From Phyllobacterium lublinensis (GTDB taxonomy: Bacteria; Pseudomonadota; Alphaproteobacteria; Rhizobiales; Rhizobiaceae), in the NCBI RefSeq assembly GCF_020164435.1, contig NZ_JAIUDQ010000009.1, positions 1-64,000 on the forward strand: DNA of 64,000 bases. The letters are read 5' to 3'. Positions within the stretch are counted from its first letter, which is position 1. Each line of letters starts with the position of its first letter. Shown here one piece after another: positions 56,442 through 63,991 of the stretch. The notes beneath the pieces are model-generated. The model saw only the letters and a list, made by a program, of their open reading frames with translations. It did no database searches and was not told the origin of the DNA. A program made the translations under genes and the position numbers.

Positions 56442-57287
56442 ATGACCACTTTCCATGCCTCGCGATTTCCTGTTCTCATCGTTGGCGGCACCGGCAAGAC
56501 CGGACGCCGCGTCGCCGAGCGTCTGACAGCGCGAGGCATTCCGGTTCGCCTTGGCTCTCGCAGCGGCAACCCCGTCTTCGACTGGGAGAATCCCGCCACC
56601 TGGACAACCGCTCTGGACGGGGTATCGGCGGCCTATATCACCTACTACCCCGATCTCGCAGTGCCCGGCGCAGCCGAAGCCGTCGGCGAACTCGCCCGCC
56701 TTGCCATCCGCAAGGGCGTCAAGCGCCTCGTCCTCCTCTCCGGCCGCGGCGAACCGGAAGCGCAGCGCGCCGAACAGATGCTGCAGGCATCGGGCGCGGA
56801 CTGGACCATTGTTCGTGCCAGCTGGTTCATGCAGAACTTCAGCGAGAGCATGCTCGTCGGCCCAATCCTGGCCGGTCGGATGGCGTTGCCGGTCGATCGC
56901 GTGCGCGAACCTTTCATCCATGCCGACGATATCGCCGATGTGGTTGCGGCTGCCCTCACCGATGATCGCCATATCGGCCAGCTCTACGAGGTCACCGGAC
57001 CTCGGATGCTCACCTTCGCCGAAGCCACCGCTGAAATAGGCGCGGCCGCCGGGCGCACCATCGACTACCGCACCATCACGCCGGATGCGTTCATGCAGGA
57101 CCTCGAACGCGAGCAGGCACCAGCCGACATCGCCGCACTCGTCAACGAACTGTTCTCGGTCGTGCTCGACGGCCGCAACGAATATTTGACCGACGGCGTT
57201 CAACAAGCTCTCGGCCGTAGCCCCCGTGATTTCAGCGAATATGCGCGCGAAACGGCCGCAACAGGCATCTGGGAGGGCGCGAAATGA
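56442..57287 (+). CDS. NmrA/SDR-type NAD(P)-binding protein
   Basis: 281-aa atypical short-chain dehydrogenase: VLIVGGTGKTGRRVAERL at the N-terminus, then GVSAAYITYYPDLA, KRLVLLSGRGEPEAQRAEQ, WTIVRASWFMQNFSESM and PFIHADDIADVVAAAL. No full Tyr-x-x-x-Lys active site is seen, so it may sense NAD(P) or act on an unknown substrate. AAAGGGAG precedes ATG 56442. Overlaps the DUF1772 gene by four bases. Confidence 0.88.
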   Translation: MTTFHASRFPVLIVGGTGKTGRRVAERLTARGIPVRLGSRSGNPVFDWENPATWTTALDGVSAAYITYYPDLAVPGAAEAVGELARLAIRKGVKRLVLLSGRGEPEAQRAEQMLQASGADWTIVRASWFMQNFSESMLVGPILAGRMALPVDRVREPFIHADDIADVVAAALTDDRHIGQLYEVTGPRMLTFAEATAEIGAAAGRTIDYRTITPDAFMQDLEREQAPADIAALVNELFSVVLDGRNEYLTDGVQQALGRSPRDFSEYARETAATGIWEGAK

Positions 57288-57775
57288 TCGCCCTCATCCC
57301 ACTCCTCACACTTGTGGCCGCGCTTGGAACCGGCTTGATGGCTGGCTTGTTCTTCGCCTTTTCCAGTTTCATCATGGCAGCGCTGGCCAGGCTGCCTGCC
57401 GAGCAAGGCATCGCCGCCATGAACTCGATCAACGTCACCATTCTCAACGCCACATTCGGCCTCGCCTTTTTCGGCACGGCGGCGCTTTGTGTCGTGCTTG
57501 GCATCGTCAGTATCCTGTACTGGCCCGCTCCTGGCTCGGCATGGCTGCTGGCAGGAAGCCTGCTCTACCTCGTTGGCACGATCGCGGTCACCATGGTGTT
57601 CAACGTTCCGCTCAATGATGCACTGGCCGCGATTGCACCGGCGAGCCAGGAAGGCGCGGCCCTTTGGACCCGCTACTTCGCCGAATGGCTGCCGTGGAAC
57701 CATGTGCGCACGCTCGCAAACATCGCCGCGCTCATCGCATTCATTTCCGCCCATGCTAGGCAGGCCGCCCTGTAA
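57284..57775 (+). CDS. DUF1772 membrane protein
   Basis: 163-aa protein with four predicted membrane helices: LIPLLTLVAALGTGLMAGLFFAF, FGLAFFGTAALCVVLGIVSIL, LLAGSLLYLVGTIAVTMVF and NIAALIAFISAH. The segment VPLNDALAAI followed by W-x-x-Y and WNHVRT is characteristic of DUF1772 (related to fungal anthrone oxygenase). It is translationally coupled to the NmrA gene (ATGA). Function in bacteria is unknown. Confidence 0.88.
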   Translation: MIALIPLLTLVAALGTGLMAGLFFAFSSFIMAALARLPAEQGIAAMNSINVTILNATFGLAFFGTAALCVVLGIVSILYWPAPGSAWLLAGSLLYLVGTIAVTMVFNVPLNDALAAIAPASQEGAALWTRYFAEWLPWNHVRTLANIAALIAFISAHARQAAL

Positions 57776-57881
57776 CAGCTGCCCCTGCACAACGCGGCCG
57801 CCTGCGTTGTTTCGATATCGGGTTGAGAAAAACAAGCCCTTCGGGCACAATCCGGCCATCAAAGACCAGGAGCAACCCGCA

Positions 57882-58529
57882 ATGTACCAGCCGCCGCATT
57901 TCCGCGAGGACAGGCTTGAAATCCAGCACGAGCTGATCAAGGCGCACCCGCTCGGCCTGATGATCTCGACTGGCGAAGAGGGTCCGCTGGCCAATGCCAT
58001 TCCGTTCCTGCTCGATGCGGATGCCTCACCCAAGGGGACATTGCGGGCTCACCTCGCCCGCGCCAATCCGCAATGGCGCGCCCTGGCTGCAGATGGCCGG
58101 GCACTCGTCGTCTTCCAGGGCGCCGACAGCTACGTGACGCCGTCGTGGTATGCCACGAAACGGGAGACCGGCAAGGTCGTGCCCACCTGGAACTACGCCG
58201 TTGTCCAGACGCGCGGCACGGCCAGAATTATCGAAGACCGCGAGTGGCTGGCGCACCACGTTGCACAGCTCACCGGCCACAATGAAGCATCCCGTGCCGA
58301 ACCTTGGGCCGTCGACGACGCGCCTCAAACCTTCATCGACGCCCAGCTCAAAGGCATCGTCGGCATCGAGATCGACATTGCAGCCATTGAAGGCAAGTGG
58401 AAGGTCAGCCAGAACCGTCCGGAAAACGATCGCATTGGCGTGGCAGACGGGCTCGAAGCCGATCAGTCCACGGCCGAAGCACGCGCCATGGCTGAGATGG
58501 TGCGACAACGGGGTGGATCGGCTCGGTAG
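57882..58529 (+). CDS. PaiB family FMN-binding protein
   Basis: 215-aa protein: MYQPPHFREDRLEIQHELIKAHPLGLMIS, then LRAHLARANPQWRAL, ALVVFQGADSYVTPSWYATKRETGKVVPTWNYAVVQTRGTARII and LKGIVGIEIDIAAIEGKWKVSQNRPENDRIGV. PaiB of Bacillus subtilis is a negative regulator of protease and sporulation genes, and the fold is a flavin-reductase-like split barrel; catalytic or regulatory action here is open. GGAG before the ATG. Same strand as the NmrA pair, 106 bases on. Confidence 0.9.
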   Translation: MYQPPHFREDRLEIQHELIKAHPLGLMISTGEEGPLANAIPFLLDADASPKGTLRAHLARANPQWRALAADGRALVVFQGADSYVTPSWYATKRETGKVVPTWNYAVVQTRGTARIIEDREWLAHHVAQLTGHNEASRAEPWAVDDAPQTFIDAQLKGIVGIEIDIAAIEGKWKVSQNRPENDRIGVADGLEADQSTAEARAMAEMVRQRGGSAR

Positions 58530-58573
58530 AATTCCGCAATTGCGGACGCTGGCCATCGGCCGTTATTGAAACG

Positions 58574-59662
58574 TCATCCAAGTTTCGCAATGTCGGCAGC
58601 CGATGAAAATCGAACAGCAGCCTCGACATTGGCAGGCAACTTGAAACGCCGGCGATATTCGCCGGGTGTCAATCCGGCGAGCCGGCGGAACAGACGGCGG
58701 AACGATGTCAGGTCCGAATATCCAACCTCGAATGCAATCTCCTCGACCGGGCGGTCCTCGAGTTCCAGCATCTGCTTGGCTTCCTCGACCCTCAGCCATT
58801 GAATGTACTCGAGTGGCGAATAGCCGGTTGCCTTGCGGAAGCGCCGGTCGAACGACCGCTTCGGCAAGCCGGAGATGTGGAGCAACTCGGAGAGAATGTC
58901 CGCCGATTGGTAATTCAACGGCGCGTAGTCCTGGCATTTTTTGACGACCGCATCCCCGTGGTCCACGTTTGCGATCATGGATGCATATGGCAACTGACCG
59001 TCACGATGCCATTGGTAGAGGAACATCTTGGAAATGCGGATCGCTTCCGCCGTGCCCGCATGACGGGCAATCAGATACAGCGTGAGATCCTGCCATGAGG
59101 ACGCGCCGCCAGCGCATACGATTGAATGGCCGGTACCTGCCTGGACCAGGATGCGCTCCTCCTTGAGGTCGACTTTCGGATACTGGCTGCGGAACAAGGG
59201 GGCATACATCCAATGGGTCGTCGCCGGCTGCCCGTCCAGAAGCCCCGCCTCGGCGAGCACGATCGAGCCCCCACAGGCGGCCAGCAATCTTGCACCTCGT
59301 CGATGCATCGCAACAATCCAGTCAAGCAGCCTGCGGTCAAGAGCCCGCAAGGATTGAGGCGTGTCGACGAGCACATTTGGAACAACGATGTAGTCCGTCT
59401 CCTCAATGGCGTCGATTGTGGCCTGAGGCATGATGGTCACGCCGGTGATCAGGGTCAAAGGACCGGGGTCTGCCGCTACCAGGCGCGGAGAAAACAGAAC
59501 TTCACTTGTCGGCTCGTTTGAACTGCTTTTCCAGTTCGCGCCAGCGATCCAGAGCGTATCGAAAATTCCGTACATGATCGAGGGATCGCATTCGCGAAAA
59601 GCCACGATGCTCACCCGCAATGGCGGGTTTGCGTCTCGACAATGTGGCTCAACCTGCTTCAT
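58574..59662 (-). CDS. GlxA-type AraC family transcriptional regulator
   Basis: 362-aa regulator with an N-terminal DJ-1/PfpI-like domain (RVSIVAFRECDPSIMYGIFDTLW, LLAACGGSIVLAEAGLLDGQPATTHW; the nucleophile-position Cys is present in AACGG) and a C-terminal AraC double helix-turn-helix (HISGLPKRSFDRRFRKATGYSPLEYIQWLRVEEAKQML and EIAFEVGYSDLTSFRRLFRRLAGLTPGEYRRRF). ATG 59662 fits the family. Divergent from the methyltransferase gene, its probable target. Confidence 0.9.
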   Translation of the reverse strand: MKQVEPHCRDANPPLRVSIVAFRECDPSIMYGIFDTLWIAGANWKSSSNEPTSEVLFSPRLVAADPGPLTLITGVTIMPQATIDAIEETDYIVVPNVLVDTPQSLRALDRRLLDWIVAMHRRGARLLAACGGSIVLAEAGLLDGQPATTHWMYAPLFRSQYPKVDLKEERILVQAGTGHSIVCAGGASSWQDLTLYLIARHAGTAEAIRISKMFLYQWHRDGQLPYASMIANVDHGDAVVKKCQDYAPLNYQSADILSELLHISGLPKRSFDRRFRKATGYSPLEYIQWLRVEEAKQMLELEDRPVEEIAFEVGYSDLTSFRRLFRRLAGLTPGEYRRRFKLPANVEAAVRFSSAADIAKLG

Positions 59663-59717
59663 AGCGGCCAGTCTGCCTCTGTTGAGAACAGTTCGCAACA
59701 CGTAAACAACGTCGCGA

Positions 59718-59742
59718 AACAGACGGCATCCCGCCGTCTGTT
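59718..59742. promoter_or_regulatory. 25-base inverted repeat before the methyltransferase gene
   Basis: Perfect 10-base arms AACAGACGGC and GCCGTCTGTT around ATCCC, ending 20 bases before the ATG. It could be an operator or, as RNA, a hairpin just upstream of the SD GAAAGGGG. Confidence 0.5.
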
Positions 59743-59762
59743 CGAAAGGGGTGGTTATCGCA

Positions 59763-60812
59763 ATGGAACTGAACACCGAAAAACTGCAGTCGCTGCTGGG
59801 TGTCATGGTCAACGAGCTCGGCGCAGCACAGAACGCTGCCCTCGTGATCGTGGGAGACGAACTGGACCTTTACCGCAAGATGATGGACCGGGGCCCCGTC
59901 ACGGCCGCCGAGCTGGCAAAAGCCACCAACACCAGGGAACGCTACGTCCAGGAATGGCTTTCCGCGCAGGCCGCGTCCGGATTCGTCGGATATGATGCAG
60001 AAACGGAAACGTTCGAGCTGTCTCCCGAACAGGCGGCAGTCTTCGCGATCGATGACAGTCCGGTCAACATGGTCGGAGGATTTCAGGCACTTGACGCCGT
60101 CTTTGCCGATCGTGCGAAGCTGACGCACGCGTTTCGGCATGGCGGTGGTGTTTCCTGGAAAGAGCGGTGCAGCTGCATGTTCTGCGGCACAGACCGCTTT
60201 TTCCGGCCGGGCTACAAGGCCAACCTCATCCAGCATTGGCTACCTTCGCTTGAGGGCGTCATCGAGAAACTTGAAAGCGGTGCATTGGTCGCCGATGTGG
60301 GTTGTGGTTTCGGTTCTTCGACGCTGCTCATGGCCAAGGCGTTTCCGAACTCGGAGTTCATAGGCATCGATTTTCATGGCCCTTCGATTGAACATGCGAA
60401 TGAACACGCGAAAGGTATCGCCAACGTCCGCTTTGCGACTGCACGAGCACAGGATTTTGAGGGCGAGGGCTTTGACCTGGTCACAATCTTCGATGCGCTC
60501 CATGACATGGGCGACCCCGTTGGCGCCATACGTCATATAGCAAAGGCGATCGAGACCGACGGGACCCTGATGGTGGTCGAGCCGATGGCCGGCGACCATC
60601 TCTCGGACAACCTCAATCCGGTGGGCCGCGTCTTTTACGCCGCTTCAGCCAACACCTGCGTCCCTGCATCCCTGGGCCAGGAAGTGGGTGCGGCACTCGG
60701 TGCGCAAGCTGGCCAGGCCAGGCTGACGCAAGTGCTGAACGAAGGCGGCTTTTCCCGGGTACGCAGGGCAACAGGCACGCCCTTCAACATGGTACTGGAA
60801 GCCCGGCTCTAG
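59763..60812 (+). CDS. SAM-dependent methyltransferase with N-terminal winged-helix domain (Rv2258c-like)
   Basis: 349-aa class I methyltransferase. Residues 1-100 form a winged-helix dimerisation domain (LYRKMMDRGPVTAAELAKATNTRERYVQEWLSAQAASGFV), then a link with GTDRFFRPGYKANL, and the Rossmann domain with SAM motif VADVGCGFGSSTLLM, acidic ribose residue in FIGIDFHG and VTIFDALHDMGDP. In the linker the family usually has a His/Asp-rich stretch before G-T-E-R-F-F; here it is CSCMFCG with three Cys. The substrate is unknown. ATG 59763 preferred over a GTG at 59751. Confidence 0.88.
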   Translation: MELNTEKLQSLLGVMVNELGAAQNAALVIVGDELDLYRKMMDRGPVTAAELAKATNTRERYVQEWLSAQAASGFVGYDAETETFELSPEQAAVFAIDDSPVNMVGGFQALDAVFADRAKLTHAFRHGGGVSWKERCSCMFCGTDRFFRPGYKANLIQHWLPSLEGVIEKLESGALVADVGCGFGSSTLLMAKAFPNSEFIGIDFHGPSIEHANEHAKGIANVRFATARAQDFEGEGFDLVTIFDALHDMGDPVGAIRHIAKAIETDGTLMVVEPMAGDHLSDNLNPVGRVFYAASANTCVPASLGQEVGAALGAQAGQARLTQVLNEGGFSRVRRATGTPFNMVLEARL

Positions 60813-60828
60813 CCCATGTCGAGAATCG

Positions 60829-60860
60829 ATCGCGAGGGTGGCCAGCGCTACCCTCGCGAT
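60829..60860 (+). terminator. strong hairpin after the methyltransferase gene
   Basis: Perfect 11-bp stem ATCGCGAGGGT / ACCCTCGCGAT with a 10-base loop, starting 17 bases after the stop codon. No clear T-run, so termination is likely but not certain. Confidence 0.5.
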
Positions 60861-61022
60861 GTGATAATCCAGTGCGAGTCATCTGGCCTGCCCCCAGTAG
60901 CATTCTTCCGAAATCCACGTACATTGCAGCTTGGGGAAACCACCGGTTGCAATTGTACTGCTGTCCTCGCGCCTCAATACCTGCGTGGTCCAGCCGAGGC
61001 GACCGTATGGCGGGAGGAACGC

Positions 61023-61796
61023 ATGGGGTTCGAAATCTTTGCCGGGGCCATATTCGTCGGTGGGACGATTGCACTGACGCTCAGCTGCTATTTCCTGATG
61101 CGGTGGATGAGCGGCAACGAGCACGAGACCCACGAAAAGGATCTGGCGAGTTCCGTGGTCTTCCGTGTCTCGGCCCTGCACGGGTTGATACTGGCGCTGG
61201 TCTTTGCCCAGGAAATGTTCGGTTATCAGCAGCTCCGGCTTCAGACCGCCACCGAGGCCAATGCCATTGCCGATGTCTACTTCGATGCCGGGCGTTATGG
61301 TGACACCGAGAAGGTGCCGATCCAGAAGGAACTCTCCGAGTATATCCGCGTCGTTATCGACAAGGAATGGCCGGGGCTCGGCAAGACAAACAGGCTGTCG
61401 CCGGAAGCCTGGGCTCAGTGGGATGAGGCTTATCGTGCAATTCTCGATCTTGTGCCGGGAAATCCCCGCCAGCAAAGCCTGCGCAGTCATATGCTCGACC
61501 GGATTTACCTCGTCTCGGAAAGCCGCACGAAGCGCGAGAGCACCGTTGCCGATTCCCTCAACGGGATATTCTGGTTCGCCGCCATTTCCGGGATGATTTT
61601 CATCGCCCTCGCCTACTATTCTTATCCGCCCACGCGCCGCAATGTTGTGTTGATCTCACTGTTTGGCGCTTATACGGGCGTCATCCTCTTCCTCATCTAT
61701 GCCTTTTCAAACCCATATGCCCAACCGGCGGAGCTCAGTCCGGGCCCGTTCATAAGGCTGCAGGAACAGATCGCCAGCCTGACATCAGCAAGTTGA
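61023..61796 (+). CDS. DUF4239 (bestrophin-like) membrane protein
   Basis: 257-aa protein with helices near residues 1-25 (FEIFAGAIFVGGTIALTLSCYFL), 48-65 and two or three at the C-terminus (GIFWFAAISGMIFIALAYYSY, VVLISLFGAYTGVILFLIYAF). The family segment VFRVSALHGLILALVFAQE and the soluble middle domain fit DUF4239. Ion-channel function is suggested for the family by remote similarity only. Good SD GGAGG before ATG 61023. Confidence 0.82.
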   Translation: MGFEIFAGAIFVGGTIALTLSCYFLMRWMSGNEHETHEKDLASSVVFRVSALHGLILALVFAQEMFGYQQLRLQTATEANAIADVYFDAGRYGDTEKVPIQKELSEYIRVVIDKEWPGLGKTNRLSPEAWAQWDEAYRAILDLVPGNPRQQSLRSHMLDRIYLVSESRTKRESTVADSLNGIFWFAAISGMIFIALAYYSYPPTRRNVVLISLFGAYTGVILFLIYAFSNPYAQPAELSPGPFIRLQEQIASLTSAS

Positions 61797-61802
61797 GCGT
61801 TT

Positions 61803-62180
61803 CTATTCTGTGCTGTCAGTGAAACCGCCCGGTGCCGCCTTGTGCGGGATCGACCAACCGAAATAGACCTCTGCGTCGGTGACCTTGCCATTGCGGATCG
61901 TCAGGATTTCCGTGTTGCGAAACCTGTGACCGTCCGTGCTGCGGCCCTCGTAAGTCACGAATACCTTGTCGCCCGCCGGAACGAGGTGGATAAACTCGAA
62001 GCCTGCAATGCTCCTGCTATTGGGCCAGCAGCGTTCAAAATAGGCCGCGCGATCTATGCGATTGTCGAGCGGGCTGGTGAAATGGAAATCCTCGGCGATC
62101 AGCAGCTCGATTGCGGCCCGGTCCTTCGCCACATAGGCCTCATAGGTAGCCCGGGCGACCTCCGCCATATCCTTCGCCAT
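61803..62180 (-). CDS. NTF2-like / SnoaL-like domain protein
   Basis: 125-aa cone-shaped alpha+beta barrel protein: MAEVARATYEAYVAKDRAAIELLIAEDFHFTSPLDNRIDRAAYFERCWP, then FVTYEGRSTDGHRFRNTEILTIRNGKVTDAEVYFG. Members are isomerases, cyclases or non-catalytic binders; no role can be assigned. GGAGCGGGATAT precedes the ATG. Divergent from the yjhX promoter. Confidence 0.85.
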   Translation of the reverse strand: MAKDMAEVARATYEAYVAKDRAAIELLIAEDFHFTSPLDNRIDRAAYFERCWPNSRSIAGFEFIHLVPAGDKVFVTYEGRSTDGHRFRNTEILTIRNGKVTDAEVYFGWSIPHKAAPGGFTDSTE

Positions 62181-62252
62181 ATCCCGCTCCTCCCTGTGAT
62201 GATCCTATAATCGCGATCTGAGAGTGAAGGTTCCGAACAATCCTGCCACGCT

Positions 62253-62280
62253 TTGACAACCGGCCTGTGCGCGCTATATA
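62253..62280 (+). promoter_or_regulatory. sigma-70-type promoter of yjhX
   Basis: Consensus TTGACA at 62253-62258 and TATATA at 62275-62280 with 16-base spacing; transcription should begin near 62287, about 155 bases before the yjhX ATG. Confidence 0.75.
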
Positions 62281-62286
62281 TCCGCC

Positions 62287-62440
62287 CTCCACCGGATGGA
62301 GTCCTTATGTCTTCTCAGTCTGAGTCCCGCTAAGGCCCCAGCTTCCTTGAAAGTTGGGGCGTGAAAACAGGAGCCCCGCGCCGATAGCTCGGCGGCGGAT
62401 GCGTTCACATGGGCTTTTGCCCGTTTTCCTCAGGACTACA
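62287..62440 (+). promoter_or_regulatory. structured yjhX leader with an eight-codon mini-ORF and a possible attenuator
   Basis: In order: a mini-ORF MSSQSESR (ATG 62307, stop ending 62333) with GGAG five bases upstream; a 10-bp hairpin (62335-62344 with 62351-62360); a GCCCC at 62373-62377 that could compete for the GGGGC at 62356-62360; a 6-bp hairpin (62379-62394); and a terminator-like GGGC-TTTT-GCCC-G-TTTT (62411-62427). The layout resembles a transcription attenuator or translation-coupled switch. I cannot match it to a named riboswitch class. Confidence 0.5.
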
Positions 62441-62443
62441 GAC

Positions 62444-62701
62444 ATGGACATTTCGCGCGACGAACAGCGCATTCTTCACCTGCTCGCCCAGGGCGGCAAA
62501 ATTCTGCTTAAAAAGGACGAGCGCAAGACCATTCACGAGATCATCTGCCTTACCCGCGATGGTTCGCGTTACATGGCCTGCGATCTGCGGCTGTTTCGCA
62601 AGTTGAAACAGAAGCGCGCCATTGCCTCTGCCTGCGGTGGCCCTTACCGGGTCACCCGTCGCGGGCTGGAACTGGTGCGGGCAGAGCCCGACAATAGATA
62701 G
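62444..62701 (+). CDS. yjhX: YjhX family protein (topoisomerase I inhibitor toxin family)
   Basis: 85-aa protein that lines up end to end with Escherichia coli YjhX as I remember it: MDISRDEQRILHLLAQGGKI, LTRDG, KLKQKRAI, GGPYRVTRRGLELVRAEPDNR. E. coli YjhX inhibits topoisomerase I and is paired with the GNAT antitoxin YjhQ. No adjacent GNAT gene exists here (the nearest two are more than 10 kb away, beside gatB), so toxin-antitoxin action is doubtful. SD CAGGA before ATG 62444. Confidence 0.88.
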   Translation: MDISRDEQRILHLLAQGGKILLKKDERKTIHEIICLTRDGSRYMACDLRLFRKLKQKRAIASACGGPYRVTRRGLELVRAEPDNR

Positions 62702-62714
62702 GCAATGCCAACTT

Positions 62715-62742
62715 TCCCCACGGTGAGCGATCACCGTGGGGA
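62715..62742. terminator. strong palindromic hairpin between converging genes
   Basis: Perfect 12-bp stem TCCCCACGGTGA / TCACCGTGGGGA with loop GCGA, between the stops of yjhX and the DNA polymerase gene. Probably a bidirectional terminator, although T-runs are weak. Confidence 0.6.
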
Positions 62743-62746
62743 TTCG

Positions 62747-63991
62747 TCAAAAATCTTCCCGCTCCGGTATGCGTCCGAAAGCAATCTTCGAACCGATATA
62801 ATTGCCCGGACCATTGACCGGACCCAGATTAAGCGCCTTCGACCCATGGCGGCTGCGAACCTTGTCGAGCATGTCCGACACGCGTTCCCACTGGCCCCGC
62901 TGCTTCATCGTTTCGCCTGTGTCAAAGAGATCGTGGGTCGCCTCGTCCTCGCTGGAAAGTTCGTGCAGCACCACCGTGACCGTGCTGATGTTTCGCATCT
63001 CGCCCGATTTCACCAGTTTCTCGTGCAAACCATTGAGACAATTAAGGAAAGTGTGGTCATCCCGCGCCGGACGAAACTGGCCCTCCAGCGTCGCCCGGCT
63101 GTCGCGTCGCACCCCGACCGTATAGCTCAGGGCACCGGCGCGATAATGGGAGCGCCGCAGGCGGCGGGCAGCGCTCAGCGTCAGCAACCTTGCGCATTGC
63201 AGCACCCGTTCCGGCGCGCGCCAATCCGGCGGCAGGTTGCGGCCATGGCCGAACATGCGCTTGACCGTCTCGGGCTTTTCTACCGCATAACCATGCAGCG
63301 CCGACACGAAACGTTCGCCTTCAACGCTGTTCCAGATGGCGCGGGCGTGCTTTGGCGCAATGTCCCACAGGCCGCCAACGGTGGTGATCCCCGCCTCGCC
63401 CAAGCGCGCTTCCATACCCTTGGAAATGCCCGGCAGGTCACGTAATTCGAGTTGCAGCAGCCGTCCCGGCAGGTCAGCATGATCAAGCATGACGAAACCG
63501 TCCGGCTTGTCCATTTCCGCCGCGATCTTGGCCAGGAGCTCGTTGACGGAAATGCCGATGGAGCAGGTAAGTACGGGTCCGAACTCATCGCGCAAGCTGC
63601 GCTTGATCCGCTCGGCAAGCGCTCCCGCTTCGTGCGCCTCCGACGCCAGCAGACTGCAGGTGACTTCATCGATGGAACGGACGGCCGCGATGGGAACGCA
63701 ACGTTCGATGGTTTCCAGGATACGGTTATGCAGCTTCACATAGATGTCCGGCCGCGCCTCGATGAAGACAATGTCGGGGCATTTCTCCCTCGCCTCGCGC
63801 ACCGATGTCCCGGTCTTGATACCGAGAGGCTTGGCTTCGCGGCTTGCCGCAATCACACTCGTATGCGGTGAATCGAGCGGTACCACGGCCACCGGACGTC
63901 CCCGCAATGCCGGATTCAATTGCTGCTCGGCACTGGCAAAGAAGCTGTCGAAATCCAGATACAGCTTTTCGAGATGGGTCGGCTTGCGCAT
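62747..63991 (-). CDS. Y-family DNA polymerase (DinB/Pol IV type)
   Basis: 414-aa translesion polymerase. Catalytic acidic residues are in YLDFDSFFASAEQ and SIDEVTC, followed by CSIGISVNELLAKIAAEMDKPDGF (palm/thumb) and LPGISKGMEARLGEAGITTVGGL (helix-hairpin-helix), then the little-finger domain (SYTVGVRRDSRATLEGQF). Unlike canonical DinB it lacks an obvious beta-clamp motif at the C-terminus, which ends PEREDF. It reads toward yjhX; the ATG is nine bases from the window end, so its promoter is outside. Confidence 0.9.
   Translation of the reverse strand: MRKPTHLEKLYLDFDSFFASAEQQLNPALRGRPVAVVPLDSPHTSVIAASREAKPLGIKTGTSVREAREKCPDIVFIEARPDIYVKLHNRILETIERCVPIAAVRSIDEVTCSLLASEAHEAGALAERIKRSLRDEFGPVLTCSIGISVNELLAKIAAEMDKPDGFVMLDHADLPGRLLQLELRDLPGISKGMEARLGEAGITTVGGLWDIAPKHARAIWNSVEGERFVSALHGYAVEKPETVKRMFGHGRNLPPDWRAPERVLQCARLLTLSAARRLRRSHYRAGALSYTVGVRRDSRATLEGQFRPARDDHTFLNCLNGLHEKLVKSGEMRNISTVTVVLHELSSEDEATHDLFDTGETMKQRGQWERVSDMLDKVRSRHGSKALNLGPVNGPGNYIGSKIAFGRIPEREDF

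Noticed and set aside
62287..62440. yjhX leader as a known Rhizobiales riboswitch or motif (SAM-II, speF, serC, ybhL)
   Set aside because: I could not match any conserved core from memory with confidence; left as an unnamed leader.
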